A DNA stretch of 64,000 bases from CAJXVA01 sp963761755. GTDB taxonomy: Bacteria > Myxococcota_A > Polyangia > Nannocystales > Nannocystaceae. How positions within the stretch are numbered: the stretch's first letter is position 1; the number at the start of each line of letters is the position of its first letter. The stretch is taken from NCBI GenBank assembly GCA_963761755.1, contig CAVXIC010000008.1, forward strand, positions 124,001 to 188,000. The letters run 5' to 3'. Shown here in pieces: positions 26,230 to 35,177 of the stretch. The notes under the pieces are model-generated. The model saw only the letters and a program-made list of their open reading frames with translations, was not told the DNA's origin and did not search any database. The position numbers and the translations under genes were made by a program.

Positions 26230-28017
26230 TCAGGGAGCGCTCAGCTCGCCCGACGCGCTCGACCGTGCGTCTGGTGATGCGGCCGGCTCGATGGGGGCGC
26301 CGGTGGCTGCGAGGAACGGGGCGAAAGCCTCCGTACAGCCCGGGCACAGCTCGGCCGCACGCATCAGGCCTGCCTCCATGGCGGAGAACCATCGCGTCCG
26401 GGTCTGGAACACGTTGCCGTCTTCGAAGCGGGCCAGGGCACCGGAGCGCTCGAGCACCCTGTGGGTCCGCGAGGTCACGCCGACCAGCACCAAGTGGCGG
26501 TCCTTCTCGCCGGCCAGCTGCGCGAGCTCGGCGAGGGTCAGGGCCGTGGTGGCGTCGAGCCCCGTGGCCCGCTTGAGCCGCACCACCAAGACCCGCGTCG
26601 TCGCCTCGGAGAGCACGCCGATGAGCGCGTCGCGAAGCTGTCCGGCGGCGCCGAAGAAGAGCGAGCCCTCGACGTGCAGCACGCGAACCGGCCGCGCGAG
26701 GGCGGGGTCGTCCTTCGACGCTTCGACGAGCCGAGCGCCGCGGGGCACGAGCTCGACGACGCGGACCAAGCGAGCCCGCCGCAGGAACAAGGCGACGGTG
26801 ATGGCCACGCCGAGGTAGATCGCAACATCGAGCGAGAAGGCCCAGGTCCCGAGCATGGTGGCCCAGAACGCGATGAGGTCCTCGCGCGAGCTCCGGCAGA
26901 CGGCCCGGATGCGGTGGGTGTCGACCAGGTCCACCGCGACGACGACCATCAAGCCGGCCAGGCTCGCGACGGGCGTGTGGTCGAGGAGCTGGCCGAGCGT
27001 GGCCAGGGCCACCAACATCGCCACGCCGCCGATCATGCCGGCGAGCCGAGTCCGGGCGCCGATGCGCTCGTTGAGCGCCGAACGCGAGAGGCTGCCGCTG
27101 ATCGGATAGCCCCCGGTGAACGCCGCCGCGAGGTTGGCCATCCCTTGTCCGAAGAACTCGGTCGAAGCATCGAGCGTCTCGCCACGCTTCGCCGACAGCG
27201 AACGCGCGACGCTGCTGGACTCGACCAAGGACAAGACGGCGACCGCGATGGCCAGGGGCACGAGCCCGGGAATCTGCCCGAAGTCGGGCATCGTCAGCGG
27301 TGGCAGGCCGGGGGGGATGGGCTGGAGATCCGAGACCACGCGCAGGCCCTGCGCTTCGAAGTCGAACACGAGGTTCGTGATCAACCCCAGCCCCATGGCG
27401 ACGATGGCCGACGGGACGCGCTTGCCTCGGCGACGGTTGATCCGCCGAACGGCGACCACGGTGAGGATGGTGCTGACCGTGACCGCGACCGCCAGGGGCT
27501 GGGCGTCGGCGAGGGTCTGCAGCCATCCCCCCAGCGTCACCCAGATTCGCCCACTGGGGCCGATCGTGCCGGTCGCGTTGTGCAGCTGGCCGACCCCGAT
27601 GAGGATCCCCGCGCCGGTGATGTACCCCAGCACGACCGCCGTCGAGATGAAGTCGACGAGCGCACCGAGCTTCAAGGCCCCGGCGAGGACCTGGAAGACG
27701 CCGACCATCAGGGCGAGGGTCAGCGCGATCGGGACGGGGTCGCTCCCGGTCGCTTCGGCGATGGCGCTGCCCACCAGCAGGCTCAGCGCGTTGGTCGGAC
27801 CGGCCAGCACGTAGGGCGAGCTGCGAAACAAGGAACCGACGATGGTGGGAATCGCCGAGGCGTACAGGCCGACCACCGGAGGCAACCCGGCGATGGTCGC
27901 GTAGGCAAGGCCTTGGGGGACGCCCAGGAACAGGACGGTGAGGGCCGCGACGACGTCCGAACCCAAGGCTCCCTTGGGGTAGTGCGTGATCGAGGGAAGG
28001 GGGAGCCAGCGCGGCAT
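26230..28017 (-). CDS. Second SulP-family anion transporter with STAS domain
   Basis: This 595-residue protein is only distantly related to the SulP carrier at 23365. It has LTVLFLGVPQGLAYATIAG, PPVVGLYASAIPT, GGYPISGSLSRSALN and a C-terminal STAS domain (VLHVEGSLFFGA), followed by a tail with two cysteines (AELCPGCTEAF). It points against the rest of the island and diverges from the SoeBC-like gene with a 222-base gap. Sulfate or bicarbonate is the likely substrate. Confidence 0.9.
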   Translation of the reverse strand: MPRWLPLPSITHYPKGALGSDVVAALTVLFLGVPQGLAYATIAGLPPVVGLYASAIPTIVGSLFRSSPYVLAGPTNALSLLVGSAIAEATGSDPVPIALTLALMVGVFQVLAGALKLGALVDFISTAVVLGYITGAGILIGVGQLHNATGTIGPSGRIWVTLGGWLQTLADAQPLAVAVTVSTILTVVAVRRINRRRGKRVPSAIVAMGLGLITNLVFDFEAQGLRVVSDLQPIPPGLPPLTMPDFGQIPGLVPLAIAVAVLSLVESSSVARSLSAKRGETLDASTEFFGQGMANLAAAFTGGYPISGSLSRSALNERIGARTRLAGMIGGVAMLVALATLGQLLDHTPVASLAGLMVVVAVDLVDTHRIRAVCRSSREDLIAFWATMLGTWAFSLDVAIYLGVAITVALFLRRARLVRVVELVPRGARLVEASKDDPALARPVRVLHVEGSLFFGAAGQLRDALIGVLSEATTRVLVVRLKRATGLDATTALTLAELAQLAGEKDRHLVLVGVTSRTHRVLERSGALARFEDGNVFQTRTRWFSAMEAGLMRAAELCPGCTEAFAPFLAATGAPIEPAASPDARSSASGELSAP

Positions 28018-28032
28018 CGAGTGGCCCGGGCA

Positions 28033-28059
28033 TTGTGCAAGAACGGCGCCGGTTGTGCA
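28033..28059. promoter_or_regulatory. Direct repeats in the divergent promoter region
   Basis: TTGTGCA occurs at 28033-28039 and 28053-28059, 20 bases apart (about two helical turns), between the SulP and SoeBC-like genes. This is a candidate regulator site; no -10 or -35 is convincing here. Confidence 0.3.
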
Positions 28060-28239
28060 GGCTCGGGTTGCGCCGTCCTCACCGGAGCAGCCGGGCCGGG
28101 CGTTTCAGACGTTGCAACGCGGGTGGAACAGCGTGACAGTTTGCCGGCCGCGTTCGAGCGCCAGCGGCTCGGATCGGCCCGCGTTCCCCGCGGCGCGATC
28201 CTTGCAGAACCCGGCCCTTGCTGAGAGCGAACGAATCTC

Positions 28240-29868
28240 GTGAACTACGGCTTCGTCATCGACAATCGAAAGTGCATCGGGTGCCATGCGTGCTCGACCG
28301 CTTGCAAGAGCGAGAACGAGGTGCCGCTGGGCGTGAGCCGGACCTGGGTGAAGTACGTCGAGCGCGGCGCTTACCCCGACGTACGGCGAAGCTTCCAGGT
28401 CACGCGATGCAACCACTGCGAGAACCCTCCGTGCGTCCGGATCTGCCCGGTGACCGCGATGTACCAGCGCGACGACGGCATCGTGGAGTTCGACCCGGAC
28501 GTGTGCATCGGCTGTAAGGCGTGCATGCAGGCGTGCCCCTACGACGCGATCCACGTCGACCCTGACCGCGGCACCGTGGCCAAGTGCCACTACTGCGCAC
28601 ACCGAGTGGACGTCGGGCTCGAGCCCGCCTGCGCGGTGGTCTGCCCGACCCACGCGATCATCGCGGGCGACTTGGATGATCCGACCTCGGAGATCGCCAA
28701 GGTCGCCTCGCGCTTCCAAACCACCGTCCGCAAGCCCGAGCAGGGAACGCGGCCCAAGGTCTTGTACATCGAGGGCGACGCGGTCGCGATGCACCCGACC
28801 GCGACGCGGACCCCCGAGTCGATGATGTGGGCCGACGTGGTCGGCGAGCACCGCAGCAAGCCCGCCAAGCGGCTGCCGGTGATCGGCCAGGGCTCGCGGG
28901 AGGCCATCCGCAGCCCTGCGCCCCAGGGTGACCCGACCGGCGGCCCGATTCGAGGGCCCGGCACGATGGCCGAGCACATGGTGCAGGTCGCCTACAACGC
29001 GCAGCACCAGATCCCCTGGCACTGGCCCGTGCCCGCGTACCTGGTGACCAAGGGCATCAGCACGGGCATCTTCTTGGTGCTCACGCTCGGGTTCGGTCTG
29101 GGGCTGTTCCCCATGGACACCCAGGCGGTGTTCGTCGGCGGTGCGCTGTCGGTCCTCATGGCGCTGCTGACCACCGCGCTGCTGGTCTACGACCTCGAGC
29201 GCCCCGAGCGGTTCCTCTCCATCATCCTGCGGCCGCAGTGGAAGAGCTGGCTGACGCGCGGCGCATTCGTGCTGATCGCCTTCTCCACCGTCTCGGGGCT
29301 GTGGACCGCGGCGGCCGGTGCCGAGCTGCTGGGGCTGCTGACGCTGCCGCGCCCGGTCATGATCACCGTGAGCTGGGTGACCCTGCCGCTGGCGCTGGGA
29401 GCCGCGGTCTACACCGCGTTCCTGTTCGGGCAGGCCGAAGGGCGCGACCTGTGGCAGAGCCCGCTGCTGCCGATGCACCTGCTCGTGCAGGCGTTGATGA
29501 TGGGCGCCGCGTCGATGCTCGTCCTGGGCCTGGTCGCCGACATGCCCGCGGCGCTGGTCGAGGTCTGCGGCGTCACATTCGTCGCCGCGCTGATCGTCGA
29601 CCTGATGATGCTGCTGCTCGGCGAGTTCGGCATCCCGCACGCCTCGGAGATCGCCGCTCGGGCCGCCCACGAGATATCCAGAGGTCGTTACGCGACCCGT
29701 TTTTGGTGGGGTGTCATCGTGCTTGGGCACCTGGTCCCCCTGGGCGCGCTGCTGCTGGGCGCCGCGTCGCTGCCCGTCGCGCTGCTCGGTCTGCTGTGCG
29801 CCACGGTTGGTCTGTACCTGTACGAGTACGCCTTCATCATGGCGCCGCAGGAGATCCCCAACTCGTGA
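28240..29868 (+). CDS. SoeBC-like fusion: four-cluster ferredoxin plus NrfD/PsrC membrane subunit
   Basis: From GTG 28240, residues 1-150 hold four [4Fe-4S] motifs: CIGCHACSTACK, CNHCENPPCVRICP, CIGCKACMQACP and CHYC...CAVVCP. After a linker, residues 260-542 form a membrane domain of about eight helices of the NrfD type (YLVTKGISTGIF, RPQWKSWLTRGAFVL). In most organisms these are two subunits. With the following gene they should form a membrane-bound molybdoenzyme exchanging electrons with quinone. The context favours sulfite oxidation (SoeABC), but thiosulfate, polysulfide or tetrathionate reductase-like function cannot be excluded. Its stop overlaps the next start. Confidence 0.82.
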   Translation: MNYGFVIDNRKCIGCHACSTACKSENEVPLGVSRTWVKYVERGAYPDVRRSFQVTRCNHCENPPCVRICPVTAMYQRDDGIVEFDPDVCIGCKACMQACPYDAIHVDPDRGTVAKCHYCAHRVDVGLEPACAVVCPTHAIIAGDLDDPTSEIAKVASRFQTTVRKPEQGTRPKVLYIEGDAVAMHPTATRTPESMMWADVVGEHRSKPAKRLPVIGQGSREAIRSPAPQGDPTGGPIRGPGTMAEHMVQVAYNAQHQIPWHWPVPAYLVTKGISTGIFLVLTLGFGLGLFPMDTQAVFVGGALSVLMALLTTALLVYDLERPERFLSIILRPQWKSWLTRGAFVLIAFSTVSGLWTAAAGAELLGLLTLPRPVMITVSWVTLPLALGAAVYTAFLFGQAEGRDLWQSPLLPMHLLVQALMMGAASMLVLGLVADMPAALVEVCGVTFVAALIVDLMMLLLGEFGIPHASEIAARAAHEISRGRYATRFWWGVIVLGHLVPLGALLLGAASLPVALLGLLCATVGLYLYEYAFIMAPQEIPNS

Positions 29869-32783
29869 CCGACCTCGCGCAATCCGTCGCCGCCTTCTTG
29901 GGCTCGCTCTTCGGTCGGCAGCCGGAGCCGAATCTCGATACCCAGGACGCGACCAACCGGGCAGGCGTGGCGCTGCCGGGCTTCTCGACCGCCCCGGTCG
30001 ACCCCGCAGACCTCACGACGGTGCACCATCCCGACGGCCGCATGAGCACCTATCCGCCGCCGCAGGCGTGGAACGACTGGGTCGAGTGGGACGCCAAGGC
30101 CTGGCCCAAGCGCAAGGCGAGGCACTACTCGCTGGTGCCCACGATCTGCTTCAACTGCGAGAGCGGCTGCGGCCTGCTCGCCTACGTCGACAAGAAGACG
30201 TTCGAGATCCGCAAGTTCGAGGGCAACCCCGTGCACCCGGGCAGTCGCGGCCGCAACTGTGCCAAGGGCCCGGCGACGCACAACCAGATCTACGACCCCG
30301 AGCGGATCCTCTACCCGCTCAAACGCGTCGGCAAGCGTGGCGAGGGCAAGTGGGAGCGCGTCACGTGGGACGAGGCGATGGACGACATCGGCGCCCGGAT
30401 GCGCGCGAGCCGGATGAAGCGGCGCGACGGCATCATGTACCACGTGGGCCGGCCCGGCGAGGACCACTACACCAACCGCTGCATCACCGCGTGGGGCGTC
30501 GACGGTCACAACAGCCACACCAACATCTGCTCGGCCGGGGCGCGGGTGGGCTACGCGTTTTGGACGGGGATGGACCGGCCCAGTCCCGACCACGCCAACG
30601 CGCGCGTCATCCTGCTCATCTCCAGCCACCTCGAGACCGGGCACTACTTCAACCCGCACGCCCAGCGGATCATCGAGGGCAAGCTCGACGGCGCCAAGAT
30701 CATCACCATGGATCCGCGGCTGTCGAACACGGCCTCGCGCTCGGATGTGTGGCTGCCGACCTGGCCGGGGTCCGAGGCCACCGTGCTCCTGGCGGTGGCC
30801 AGCCACTTGATCCGGCGCCGCACCTACGACCGGGCGTTCGTGAAGCGCTGGGTGGACTGGCAGGAGTTCCTGCGCTCGGCCCCGGGCACGCCGGGCATGC
30901 CCGAGCTTCCGGTGGCCGCACAGGGGGAGGCGGGCACCTTCGAGTACTTCGAGCGCTGCTTGGAGGCCCTGTACGCCGACTTCACCTTCGAGCGGGCCGC
31001 GCAGGAGTCCCAGGTTCCCATCGAGCGCATCGAGGAGACCGCGCGACTGGTCGAAGGCGCCGGGAGCAGGCTCGCCGCCCACACCTGGCGCGCGGCGTCG
31101 ATCGGCAACCTGGGCGGCTGGCAGGTCGCCCGATGCCTGTTCTTCCTCAACGTGCTGACCGGATCGGTGGGCACCAAGGGCGGCACCTCGATGAACGCGT
31201 GGAACAAGTTCGTGCCCAAGCCGTTCAAGCAGCCGCCGCCCTTCAACGCCTGGAACGAGCTCCAGATGCCGCACGAGTGGCCCTTGGCGTTCTTCGAGAT
31301 GAGCTTCTTGCTGCCGCACTTCCTGCAGGAGAACCGCGGCGAGATCGACGTCTACTTCACCCGGGTCTACAACCCGATGTGGATCAACCCCGACGGCTTC
31401 ATGTGGCTTCGGGCCCTGCAAGACGAGCAGAAGATGAAGTTTCACGTGGCGCTCACGCCCACCTGGAACGAGTCGGCCTGGTTCGCCGACTACGTGCTGC
31501 CGATGGGGCACGCCGGCGAGCGTCACGACATCATGAGCCAGGAGACGCACGCCGGGCAGTGGATCGGCTTCCGCCAGCCGGTGCGTCGGGTCGCGATGGA
31601 GCGGGCGGGCATCAGGGTCGAGCGCACCTACGAGGCGAACCCGGGCGAGGTGTGGGAAGAGGCCGAGTTCTGGGTGGAGGTCTCGGGCCGCATGGATCCG
31701 GACGGGGAGCTGGGCATTCGCCAGTGGTTCGAGAGCCCGCATCGCCCCGGCGAGCTGATCACCCAAGACGAGTACTGGAAGTGGATCTTCGACCACTCGG
31801 TGCCCGGGCTGCCCGAAGCCGCCGCGGCCGAAGACCTCGACACGCTGCAGTACATGCGCAAGTACGGCTGCTTCGAGGTCACCGGCGAGAACTACACGCC
31901 CTACGAGAACGAAGTCGAAGCCGGCGGCGTGCTCATCGACGGCCGGCGGCGTGAGGGGTTCGACACGCCGAGCAAGATGCTGGAGCTGTTCAGCCCCACC
32001 GTCCGCGACTGGGGCTGGAACGAGGTGCAGTACGTGCTGCCGTGGACGATCGAGAGCCACGTGTCGCCCAGCCGCATCGCGCGGGACCGCGGAGAGATGC
32101 TGCTGCTGCCCAACTTCCGGCTGCCGACGCTCATTCACACCCGCTCGGCGAACGCCAAGTGGCTCTACGAGATCAGCCACGCCAACCCGGTGTGGATGCA
32201 CGTCAGCGACGCCGCGCGTCTGGGCCTGCGCACCGGCGAGCTCGTCCGCGTCCAGACCGAAATCGGCTACTTCATCGACAAGGTCTGGGTGACCGAGGGC
32301 ATCAAGCCTGGCGTGATCGCGATGAGTCACCACCTGGGGCGATGGCGGCTCAAGGACGCGCAGGGCGGCAACCCGGGCATGACCGCGCTGGCAACCCTCG
32401 AGGACCGGGGCTCCGGGGAGCACGCGCTGCACATCGTCAAGGGCGCCACCGCCTGGAAGACCTTCGATCCCGACACCTCGCGGATCTGGTGGAAGGACGT
32501 GGGCGTCCATCAAAACCTCACCCACGCCGTGCATCCCGACCCGATCTCGGGCGCGCACTGCTGGCTGCAGCGGGCGGTGAATGTGCGCAAGGCCGAGCCC
32601 GGCGAGTGCCACGGCGACGTGGTCGTCGACACCAAGAAGTCGATGGAGGTCTACCGACGGTGGCTCGCGATGACCCGCTCGGCCCTCGATCACAGCCCCG
32701 ATGGCACGCGGCGACCGATGTGGCTCAAACGTCCGCTCAAGCCCGTGGCCGAGGCCTACGCGCTGCCGCGCAGGGACGACTGA
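29865..32783 (+). CDS. Molybdopterin oxidoreductase, SoeA-like catalytic subunit
   Basis: GTG 29865 overlaps the previous TGA and gives 972 residues, close to SoeA size. Near residue 95 the [4Fe-4S] ligands appear as CFNCESGC and, later, RNCAKGPA. The bis-MGD-binding parts follow (YHVGRPGEDHYTNR, LLISSHLETGHYF, KIITMDPRLSNTA) and a C-terminal dinucleotide domain ends the protein. NICSAGARVG may supply the Mo ligand. There is no twin-arginine signal, so the protein should be cytoplasmic like SoeA and unlike tetrathionate or thiosulfate reductases. The likely reaction is sulfite to sulfate with electrons to quinone. This assignment is from context and domain order, not from a direct match. Confidence 0.78.
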   Translation: MTDLAQSVAAFLGSLFGRQPEPNLDTQDATNRAGVALPGFSTAPVDPADLTTVHHPDGRMSTYPPPQAWNDWVEWDAKAWPKRKARHYSLVPTICFNCESGCGLLAYVDKKTFEIRKFEGNPVHPGSRGRNCAKGPATHNQIYDPERILYPLKRVGKRGEGKWERVTWDEAMDDIGARMRASRMKRRDGIMYHVGRPGEDHYTNRCITAWGVDGHNSHTNICSAGARVGYAFWTGMDRPSPDHANARVILLISSHLETGHYFNPHAQRIIEGKLDGAKIITMDPRLSNTASRSDVWLPTWPGSEATVLLAVASHLIRRRTYDRAFVKRWVDWQEFLRSAPGTPGMPELPVAAQGEAGTFEYFERCLEALYADFTFERAAQESQVPIERIEETARLVEGAGSRLAAHTWRAASIGNLGGWQVARCLFFLNVLTGSVGTKGGTSMNAWNKFVPKPFKQPPPFNAWNELQMPHEWPLAFFEMSFLLPHFLQENRGEIDVYFTRVYNPMWINPDGFMWLRALQDEQKMKFHVALTPTWNESAWFADYVLPMGHAGERHDIMSQETHAGQWIGFRQPVRRVAMERAGIRVERTYEANPGEVWEEAEFWVEVSGRMDPDGELGIRQWFESPHRPGELITQDEYWKWIFDHSVPGLPEAAAAEDLDTLQYMRKYGCFEVTGENYTPYENEVEAGGVLIDGRRREGFDTPSKMLELFSPTVRDWGWNEVQYVLPWTIESHVSPSRIARDRGEMLLLPNFRLPTLIHTRSANAKWLYEISHANPVWMHVSDAARLGLRTGELVRVQTEIGYFIDKVWVTEGIKPGVIAMSHHLGRWRLKDAQGGNPGMTALATLEDRGSGEHALHIVKGATAWKTFDPDTSRIWWKDVGVHQNLTHAVHPDPISGAHCWLQRAVNVRKAEPGECHGDVVVDTKKSMEVYRRWLAMTRSALDHSPDGTRRPMWLKRPLKPVAEAYALPRRDD

Positions 32784-32784
32784 G

Positions 32785-33660
32785 ATGCCCTCCGACGACC
32801 AGCGCGCCCGTGGCTATGCCGTGCTCGCCGAGCTCATCGAGCACGGGGCGACCGGGGTGGAGCCCGAGGTTGCCAGGCTCTTCGATCCGCAGGTCGAGGC
32901 GGACACGCTTCGCGCCGAGTACGTCGCAGCGTTCGACCTGGGCGTGCCACCGTACGCCAGCGCGTTTCTCGAGGCCGACCGCTGCGTGGGCAGCCAGGTG
33001 ACGTCGAGCATCGCCGATCGGATGGGGACGAGTGGGGGCATGGGACTTGCGGCCTGCCACCTCGCGACCCAGCTCCGTCACGTGGCGGCCTTGCTTGCGC
33101 GAGGCGAGCCGGGAGGGGCGCGGTTCGTCCACGACGTGGTGCTCGCGTGGCTGCCGGCGCTGAGCGTCGTGCTCGAGGACCAGCGGGTCCCGTTCTGGCG
33201 GGCGGTCGTTCGACAGGCGCTGGACCTGGCCTCCGAGCACGCCGGCGCGCAGGCACCGGAGTCTGGCGGGGCGCCGCTGAAGCCCGCCGAGGTCCTCGTG
33301 CCGCTTGGAGAGCGTTCGGGTCTGGTCGACATCGCCCAATGGTTGGCGACCCCGGCAGCCGTCGGCACGTTCATCTCCGACGCGGACCTGGTGGGCATCG
33401 CTCGAGCCATCTGCGTCCCCCGCGGCTTCGGGTCGAGGCCGCAGCGCATCGAGACTCTGCTGCGCGCATCGGTGGACTACGGCTGCTTGCCGGCGGCGGT
33501 GCAAGGCCTCGCGGAGGTGCTCGGCCGGCGGCACCGCGCGCTGAGCCAGCTCTCGCGCAGCCACGTGCATCCAGGCGTCGTCGTGCCCTGGCTGCAGCGT
33601 CTCGACACCGGGATCGAGGTGACCGCGACCCTCGGCGAGGCCGCGCTTCGCGACGACTGA
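32785..33660 (+). CDS. TorD/DmsD-like molybdoenzyme chaperone
   Basis: This 291-residue helical protein starts one base after the SoeA-like stop. The N-terminal 190 residues have the TorD-family layout (LRAEYVAAFDLGVPPYASAF, HVAALLARGE, VVLAWLPAL), followed by a C-terminal extension of about 100 residues that I do not recognise. Such chaperones bind and protect the apo-molybdoenzyme during cofactor insertion, which fits its place at the end of the operon. It converges with the VWA lipoprotein gene with four bases between stops. Confidence 0.75.
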   Translation: MPSDDQRARGYAVLAELIEHGATGVEPEVARLFDPQVEADTLRAEYVAAFDLGVPPYASAFLEADRCVGSQVTSSIADRMGTSGGMGLAACHLATQLRHVAALLARGEPGGARFVHDVVLAWLPALSVVLEDQRVPFWRAVVRQALDLASEHAGAQAPESGGAPLKPAEVLVPLGERSGLVDIAQWLATPAAVGTFISDADLVGIARAICVPRGFGSRPQRIETLLRASVDYGCLPAAVQGLAEVLGRRHRALSQLSRSHVHPGVVVPWLQRLDTGIEVTATLGEAALRDD

Positions 33661-33664
33661 GACC

Positions 33665-34726
33665 TCAGCCCGGCGGCGCGAAGTTGTCGCAGGTGGTCTG
33701 AATGGTCTCGACGGTGGAGGCGAACACCGGGCCGTAGTCGGGTTCGCAGATGCTGGCAAGGACGCCTTGTTCCCCGAACGACTCGATGAAGCCGATCAGG
33801 TTTGGGCTCTCGGCGAAGGTGCACGACACGTCGTTCCACGGCACGAAGCCGATCATGACGACGGACTCGAGCACGCCGCCCTTCGCGGCGACGACCGCAT
33901 CGAACCATCCGCTGGTGTCGGTCCTGATGTGCGCGTCGTCGACATCGACGCTGTTGGGTGGATCGTCGGTGACGACCACGACCACCAAGATCGCGTCTTC
34001 GCGCACGAAGCCCTCGTTGCAGGCGCCGGGCTCGGCCTTGACCGGGTCGAGCGCGGCGACCGTGGCGCTGGCCGGCTGCTCGATGGGGCTGCCGTTGGTT
34101 CCCACCTGGGCCATGCAGGGGAAGACGGTCTGCAGGTCGTCTTCGTCGGTCGCAAAGCGCAGACCGGAGGCGAAGGGGCCGCAGACGGCGTTGGACGAGC
34201 CAAAGCCGGCGGTCTGCGTTACGAGATCGCCCAGCGTGTTGCACCCGGGCTCGTTCCCCGCGTAGTTGTCGCTGGTCACGACGCCGACGTGATACGAGTC
34301 GACGTTCTCCAACGACGCCTCGATGGCGGAGATGAAGCCGGGGAAGCTGGCCAACAGCTGCGTCTGCTGCTGGGTCATACTGCCGGAGTTGTCGACGACG
34401 AACAGGAAGTCGACGCCCTGACAGCCGAACTCTTCCACGATGCCGGCATCGGGAAGGATGCCCAGGTCGAAGCCGACGGGAGGATCGGGAGGGTCGACGT
34501 CCTCCCCGGTGGTGGTGTCCGCAGGTCCGGTGGCGGGGCTGCTGCCGGGGCTGCTCGCCCCGGTCGCCTGCGACCCGGACGCAGCGTCCGAGGAGATGCC
34601 CATCGTGGTCGCGCCGGCGGTGTCGAGTCCGCCCGAGTCACCCGCAGTGTCCTGCGCCGCGTCGCCGCAACCCAATGTCGAGGCAAGGCCGATGACCAGC
34701 GAGGTTTCCAAGCGCGTCGGAACCAT
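33665..34726 (-). CDS. Lipoprotein with von Willebrand A-like domain
   Basis: ATG 34726 gives 353 residues with a signal ending STLGC, a Ser/Thr/Gly-rich linker of about 70 residues and a VWA-like domain whose metal site reads FLFVVDNSGSM. VVVVVTDDPP in the middle and eight scattered cysteines fit an extracellular fold. Such surface adhesion-like lipoproteins are frequent in myxobacteria; the ligand is unknown. The frame stays open to 35761 upstream, but that part is out of character. Confidence 0.82.
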   Translation of the reverse strand: MVPTRLETSLVIGLASTLGCGDAAQDTAGDSGGLDTAGATTMGISSDAASGSQATGASSPGSSPATGPADTTTGEDVDPPDPPVGFDLGILPDAGIVEEFGCQGVDFLFVVDNSGSMTQQQTQLLASFPGFISAIEASLENVDSYHVGVVTSDNYAGNEPGCNTLGDLVTQTAGFGSSNAVCGPFASGLRFATDEDDLQTVFPCMAQVGTNGSPIEQPASATVAALDPVKAEPGACNEGFVREDAILVVVVVTDDPPNSVDVDDAHIRTDTSGWFDAVVAAKGGVLESVVMIGFVPWNDVSCTFAESPNLIGFIESFGEQGVLASICEPDYGPVFASTVETIQTTCDNFAPPG

Positions 34727-34733
34727 GGGCGTC

Positions 34734-34739
34734 ACAGTA
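34734..34739 (-). promoter_or_regulatory. -10-like element, leaderless type
   Basis: TACTGT on the minus strand ends seven bases before ATG 34726. Confidence 0.4.
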
Positions 34740-34784
34740 CCAGCTCGCGTCGCAGACCACGCCGAGGATGCTCGCGCCTTGGCG

Positions 34785-34790
34785 TATCCT
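34785..34790 (+). promoter_or_regulatory. -10-like element, leaderless type
   Basis: TATCCT ends eight bases before ATG 34799, divergent from the element at 34734. Confidence 0.4.
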
Positions 34791-34798
34791 CGGTGCCC

Positions 34799-35161
34799 AT
34801 GGCCAAGCCGCATCGAATCTTCAGGATGCCGTTCGCGTCCGTGTATCCCGCCTACCTCGCGAAGGCGGAGAAGAAGGGGCGCACCAAGCGAGAGGTCGAC
34901 GAGATCCTTCGGTGGCTGACCGGGTACTCTCAGCCACAGCTGCGGCGCGCGATCGACAAGGAGGTCGACTTCGAGGCGTTCTTCGAGAACGCACCCGAGC
35001 TCAACCCCAACGTCGGGCTCGTCACGGGCGTGGTCTGCGGCGTGCGGGTCGAGGACGTCGAGGACCCCTTGATGCAGAAGATCCGGGTGCTCGACAAGCT
35101 CATCGACGAGCTCGCGCGGGGCAAGTCGATGGCGTCCATTCTGCGCGCGCCAGCGCCCTGA
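34799..35161 (+). CDS. DUF2200 protein
   Basis: The 120-residue product matches DUF2200 throughout: HRIFRMPFASVYPAYLAKAE, KKGRTKREVDEILRWLTGY, ELNPNVGLVTGVVCGVRVE, and a C-terminal KIRVLDKLIDELARGK helix. The function of this widespread small cytoplasmic family is unknown. It stands 16 bases before the CheA-like kinase, but DUF2200 has no known link to signalling. Confidence 0.9.
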   Translation: MAKPHRIFRMPFASVYPAYLAKAEKKGRTKREVDEILRWLTGYSQPQLRRAIDKEVDFEAFFENAPELNPNVGLVTGVVCGVRVEDVEDPLMQKIRVLDKLIDELARGKSMASILRAPAP

Positions 35162-35177
35162 GCGGTCAGGGGGCGGC

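Noticed and set aside
29688..32693. A 1001-residue minus-strand frame opposite the SoeA-like gene
   Set aside because: Same composition effect; the plus-strand frame carries all molybdoenzyme motifs.
29865..32783. Periplasmic tetrathionate or thiosulfate reductase
   Set aside because: No twin-arginine signal is present and the neighbours are sulfur-oxidation genes; sulfite oxidation in the cytoplasm fits better, although not proven.
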